NCBI GenBank assembly: GCA_947624915.1
Contig: CANQMF010000017.1
Span: forward strand, 1 to 16,600
Length of the DNA stretch: 16,600 bases
Direction: 5' to 3'
Origin: an uncultured Bacilli bacterium
GTDB lineage: Bacteria; Bacillota_I; Bacilli_A; RF39; UBA660
The translations under genes and the position numbers were made by a program. Positions 14,870 through 16,600 of the stretch are shown in pieces. Under the pieces are notes generated by a model. The model was not told the origin of the DNA and did not search any database. It saw nothing but the letters and a program-made list of their open reading frames with translations. Numbering within the stretch: position 1 is the stretch's first letter; each line of letters begins with the position of its first letter.

Positions 14870-14895
14870 GATACTTTTAGTGAAGTATCTTTTTT
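14870..14895 (+). terminator. Rightward terminator, probable end of the VWA transcript
   Basis: GATACTT (14870-14876) and AAGTATC (14883-14889) form a perfect 7-bp stem with a TTAGTG loop and six T. It lies 258 bp after the VWA stop, with no closer terminator on that strand. The VWA mRNA would thus carry a long 3' region antisense to the small RNA. Positions 14896-14954 hold nothing else I can support. Confidence 0.75.
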
Positions 14896-14954
14896 AAATA
14901 CTATAAAGTGTGTAGATTTATTTTAAAGTATAAAATAAACAATTATGATCAAAA

Positions 14955-14983
14955 TTTACAACTTTAAATTTCCATGGTATAAT
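14955..14983 (+). promoter_or_regulatory. Sigma-A promoter of the lipoprotein cluster
   Basis: TTTACA (14955-14960), a 17-bp spacer and TATAAT (14978-14983) preceded by TGG (extended -10). The start is expected near 14990. Confidence 0.82.
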
Positions 14984-15011
14984 AGCCTTACTTGCGTTTT
15001 TGGGAGGAAGT

Positions 15012-15386
15012 ATGAAGAAGTTAATGTGCCTCTTAGTATTATTTATGTTATTAAGCGGCTGTAGCAATGATAAAAAAGAAATTAGTTGTATATACAAAGA
15101 TGAAAGTAAAGATAGTATGAAATCATATATGCGTGTAACAATGGTGTATGATAAGAATATTGTTTTGACTGAAAAGTTGAACGCTGTTTATCAATTTCCA
15201 AATACTACTGAAGCTTCAGCTAATTATAGTAAAATAGAAAAAGTATTAGAAAAAGATGATACTGTTAATATTAGACAAGTAGAGGAACGGATAGCTGCTG
15301 ATGGTGAAAAAGATGTTAGTTCCATGCAGTATGATCCTGAGGCAAAAGTAGCTTATTACGAAGAATTAGGGTATACTTGTGAATAG
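15012..15386 (+). CDS. Small lipoprotein 1 of a tandem set, function unknown
   Basis: The ATG at 15012 follows GGGAGGA; the in-frame TTG at 15000 overlaps that ribosome-binding site and is rejected. The 124-residue precursor has a lipoprotein signal (MKKLMCLLVLFMLLSGC) with the lipidated Cys at 17. The mature part holds Cys26 (ISCIYK), a beta-type stretch (RVTMVYDKNIVLTEKL), a helical middle and a C-terminus ending GYTCE, with the last Cys next to the end. Cys26 and Cys123 could form a disulfide. It should sit on the outer face of the membrane. The plan of a short signal, a C-x-Y/R-K start and a terminal Cys-Glu is shared with the next two genes. A distant link to DUF1307/YehR-type lipoproteins is possible but unproven. 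Confidence 0.85.
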   Translation: MKKLMCLLVLFMLLSGCSNDKKEISCIYKDESKDSMKSYMRVTMVYDKNIVLTEKLNAVYQFPNTTEASANYSKIEKVLEKDDTVNIRQVEERIAADGEKDVSSMQYDPEAKVAYYEELGYTCE

Positions 15387-15392
15387 TATGTA

Positions 15393-15401
15393 TGGTATAA
15401 T
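15393..15401 (+). promoter_or_regulatory. Extended -10 element before lipoprotein 2
   Basis: TGG-TATAAT (15393-15401) matches the extended -10 of the first lipoprotein gene over ATGGTATAAT. No -35 is evident. It begins 7 bp after the first lipoprotein stop. Confidence 0.5.
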
Positions 15402-15423
15402 GAACCTAGGATGGAGTGAGAAA

Positions 15424-15804
15424 ATGAGAAAGTGTTTGCACTTTAGTATGATGTTATTTATAATTGTATTACTTGCAGGATGCGGGACTAAAGAAAAAAT
15501 GGTTTGTCGAAAAAGTCAGACAATTGGAACCGTTGAGTTGAAACAAACAGTCGAATATACGTTTGAAGATGGATATGCTTTAGATAGTAAATCTACTATT
15601 GAAGCTGAGTTTAACGATGAAGAGTCTGCTAAAAATTTCTCTGAAAGTTACAAGGAGAAAGAAGATTGTAAAGTAGAACTAGATGGTAAAAAAGTAAAAG
15701 TTATTCGTACTGAAGCTGTTAGTGACGATTCTAAGAAGGCAAAGGCAAATAAAAAGGAAACTGTTAGAGAAGATACTGAAAGTAAAGATTTTATTTGTGA
15801 ATAG
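15424..15804 (+). CDS. Small lipoprotein 2 of a tandem set, function unknown
   Basis: The start at 15424 (MRKCLHF) was chosen over upstream in-frame ATGs at 15379 and 15388 because a GGAG lies 7 nt ahead of it and it gives a normal lipoprotein signal ending LLAGC, with Cys20 lipidated. The mature part of this 126-residue precursor begins KEKMVCRKSQ (Cys28), continues with two amphipathic strands (VELKQTVEYTFEDG) and an E/K-rich helix (NDEESAKNFSESYKEKEDC), then VELDGKKVKVI. It ends in a charged, disordered-looking tail with FICE. Its mature domain looks most like YehR/DUF1307-type lipoproteins in strand pattern; I cannot confirm that. The last two residues, Cys-Glu, match genes 1 and 3. Its ribosome-binding site and -10 lie in the 37-bp gap after gene 1. 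Confidence 0.85.
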   Translation: MRKCLHFSMMLFIIVLLAGCGTKEKMVCRKSQTIGTVELKQTVEYTFEDGYALDSKSTIEAEFNDEESAKNFSESYKEKEDCKVELDGKKVKVIRTEAVSDDSKKAKANKKETVREDTESKDFICE

Positions 15805-15846
15805 TTTATTTTCTGTTTAATTTGTTGAAATAATTTGGGTGTAATT

Positions 15847-16311
15847 ATGAAAAAATTAATTGTTTTAGTTATTTTTTGTTTTATAGTGATTGGATGTTCG
15901 AACAAGGATAAAGATACTGAAGAAAAATTGGTTTTGGCAACGGGTGAACTTGATTGTGTTTATAAAGAACAGCGTACTAATATTAATACATTATATACGA
16001 GCTATTATAAATTTAATTATAACAACAATGGAATATTAATTGATATTGTTGATAAGGAAATTCTAACTTTTGATAACGCAACTGATGAAACAAAACAATC
16101 TTATTTGGAGTTAATGAAAGAAGCCGCAAAAAGTTATGATGATGTTTCTGGTATTAAAGCAAATACTGAATTTTCTGATGAAGAATATACTATGACAATT
16201 AGTTTAAACGTTTCTGATATGGATGAAGAAAATAAGAATGATTATTTTGCTAATTATGATCGTATACAAGTACATGATATATTTACTGATATGGGGTATA
16301 CATGTGAATAA
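15847..16311 (+). CDS. Small lipoprotein 3 of a tandem set, function unknown
   Basis: The ATG at 15847 follows GGGTG; the in-frame ATG-like start at 15835 lies within the ribosome-binding region. The 154-residue precursor has a lipoprotein signal ending VIGC (Cys17 lipidated). After a Lys/Asp/Glu-rich spacer, GELDCVYKEQ (Cys37) opens the folded part. A strand pair (YYKFNYNNNGILIDIVDKEIL), helices (DETKQSYLELMKEAAKSY) and a closing MGYTCE follow. The C-terminus is nearly the same as that of lipoprotein 1 (GYTCE). No promoter is clear in the 42-bp gap, so it is probably read from upstream. A strong terminator follows at 16325. Confidence 0.85.
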   Translation: MKKLIVLVIFCFIVIGCSNKDKDTEEKLVLATGELDCVYKEQRTNINTLYTSYYKFNYNNNGILIDIVDKEILTFDNATDETKQSYLELMKEAAKSYDDVSGIKANTEFSDEEYTMTISLNVSDMDEENKNDYFANYDRIQVHDIFTDMGYTCE

Positions 16312-16324
16312 TATAGTAATGTGG

Positions 16325-16358
16325 GTGTGATAAAGTTTTTGTTACACTTTTTTATTTT
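16325..16358 (+). terminator. Rho-independent terminator of the lipoprotein cluster
   Basis: GTGTGATAAA (16325-16334) and TTTGTTACAC (16338-16347) form a 10-bp stem with two wobbles and a 3-nt loop, followed by TTTTTTATTTT. Confidence 0.9.
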
Positions 16359-16375
16359 GTAGTGATGATATTGGA

Positions 16376-16404
16376 TTTACATCCTAAGGTATAAATGATA
16401 TAAT
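16376..16404 (+). promoter_or_regulatory. Sigma-A promoter of the right-edge gene
   Basis: TTTACA (16376-16381), a 17-bp spacer and TATAAT (16399-16404) with an upstream TG. It has the same hexamers and spacing as the lipoprotein promoter at 14955. Confidence 0.8.
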
Positions 16405-16462
16405 TCTTACTGTATAGTAAATAAAAATAAGACTTTGTGAGCTTAATTGGATGTGATATTTA

Positions 16463-16600
16463 ATGAAACTAAAAAAGAGATGGTGGCTTATATTAGTGTT
16501 AGTAGTTATCTTAGGTGCTGCGTTTAAGATAAGTGCTGAAGTATTAGGCGATGATGTTCATGTAGAAGAAGATACGGAATTAATATATTATATCGATGTT
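16463..16600 (+). CDS. Secreted or surface protein, N-terminal part only
   Basis: An ATG at 16463, behind GGATGTGAT, opens a frame that stays open to the window edge (46 codons seen). The start MKLKKRWWLILVLVVILGAA is a typical signal sequence with a basic N-region and a long hydrophobic core. Cleavage is plausible after ISA near residue 25. The mature part begins acidic (GDDVHVEEDTE) and then YYIDV. No lipobox is present, so it is not a fourth member of the lipoprotein set. It has its own promoter. The family cannot be told from this fragment. Confidence 0.8.
   Translation, partial: MKLKKRWWLILVLVVILGAAFKISAEVLGDDVHVEEDTELIYYIDV

Overview
The window is about 70% A+T, has short intergenic gaps, uses strong AGGAGG or GGTGAT-type Shine-Dalgarno sequences, and starts genes with ATG or TTG. 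Its genes are typical of low-GC Firmicutes: RodA, EngB, a sporulation-kinase-like histidine kinase, a Firmicutes-type (T7SSb) type VII secretion locus, and lipoproteins with a clear lipobox. My best guess is an uncultured member of Bacilli close to the Mollicutes/Erysipelotrichia branch. That is inference from gene style; there is no rRNA here to confirm it. The standard genetic code reads all genes cleanly.

Layout. Positions 1-213 are a non-coding stretch with a direct repeat and a palindrome, probably upstream of a leftward gene that begins beyond the left edge. A leftward rodA gene (273-1409) with its own terminator follows. Rightward genes come next: a membrane-tethered EIIB-like protein that lacks the phosphorylatable cysteine (1598-1921), an orphan membrane histidine kinase (2093-3259) and the ribosome-assembly GTPase engB (3382-3963). 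A decayed gene end (4006-4221) and an unrecognised 143-residue acidic protein (4317-4748) lead up to the main locus.

The main locus (4810-14611) is a divergent type VII secretion system. In order it holds a tail-anchored phosphoglycerate-mutase-like protein with its catalytic residues replaced, a YukD/EsaB ubiquitin-like protein, two small helical WXG100-type proteins (one with a WTG turn, one without), a DUF4176 protein with a repetitive Pro/Met tail, a 1514-residue EssC-like FHA/FtsK protein, and a VWA-domain surface protein. EssC keeps a P-loop only in its first ATPase domain, and even there several normally conserved residues are changed. No EssA, EssB or EsaA homologue is visible. The locus may therefore be a reduced or rewired T7SSb in which pseudoenzymes take structural roles, and this is the most interesting part of the window. 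A terminator lies between the small-protein genes and essC.

Downstream, the 388-bp gap 14612-14999 carries a well-formed candidate small RNA on the minus strand (about 95 nt, with promoter, three hairpins and a terminator). It lies antisense to the 3' untranslated region of the VWA gene. Three tandem small lipoproteins (15012-16311) follow. All end in Cys-Glu and look like diverged paralogues. After a strong terminator and a new promoter, a signal-peptide-bearing protein starts at 16463 and runs off the right edge.
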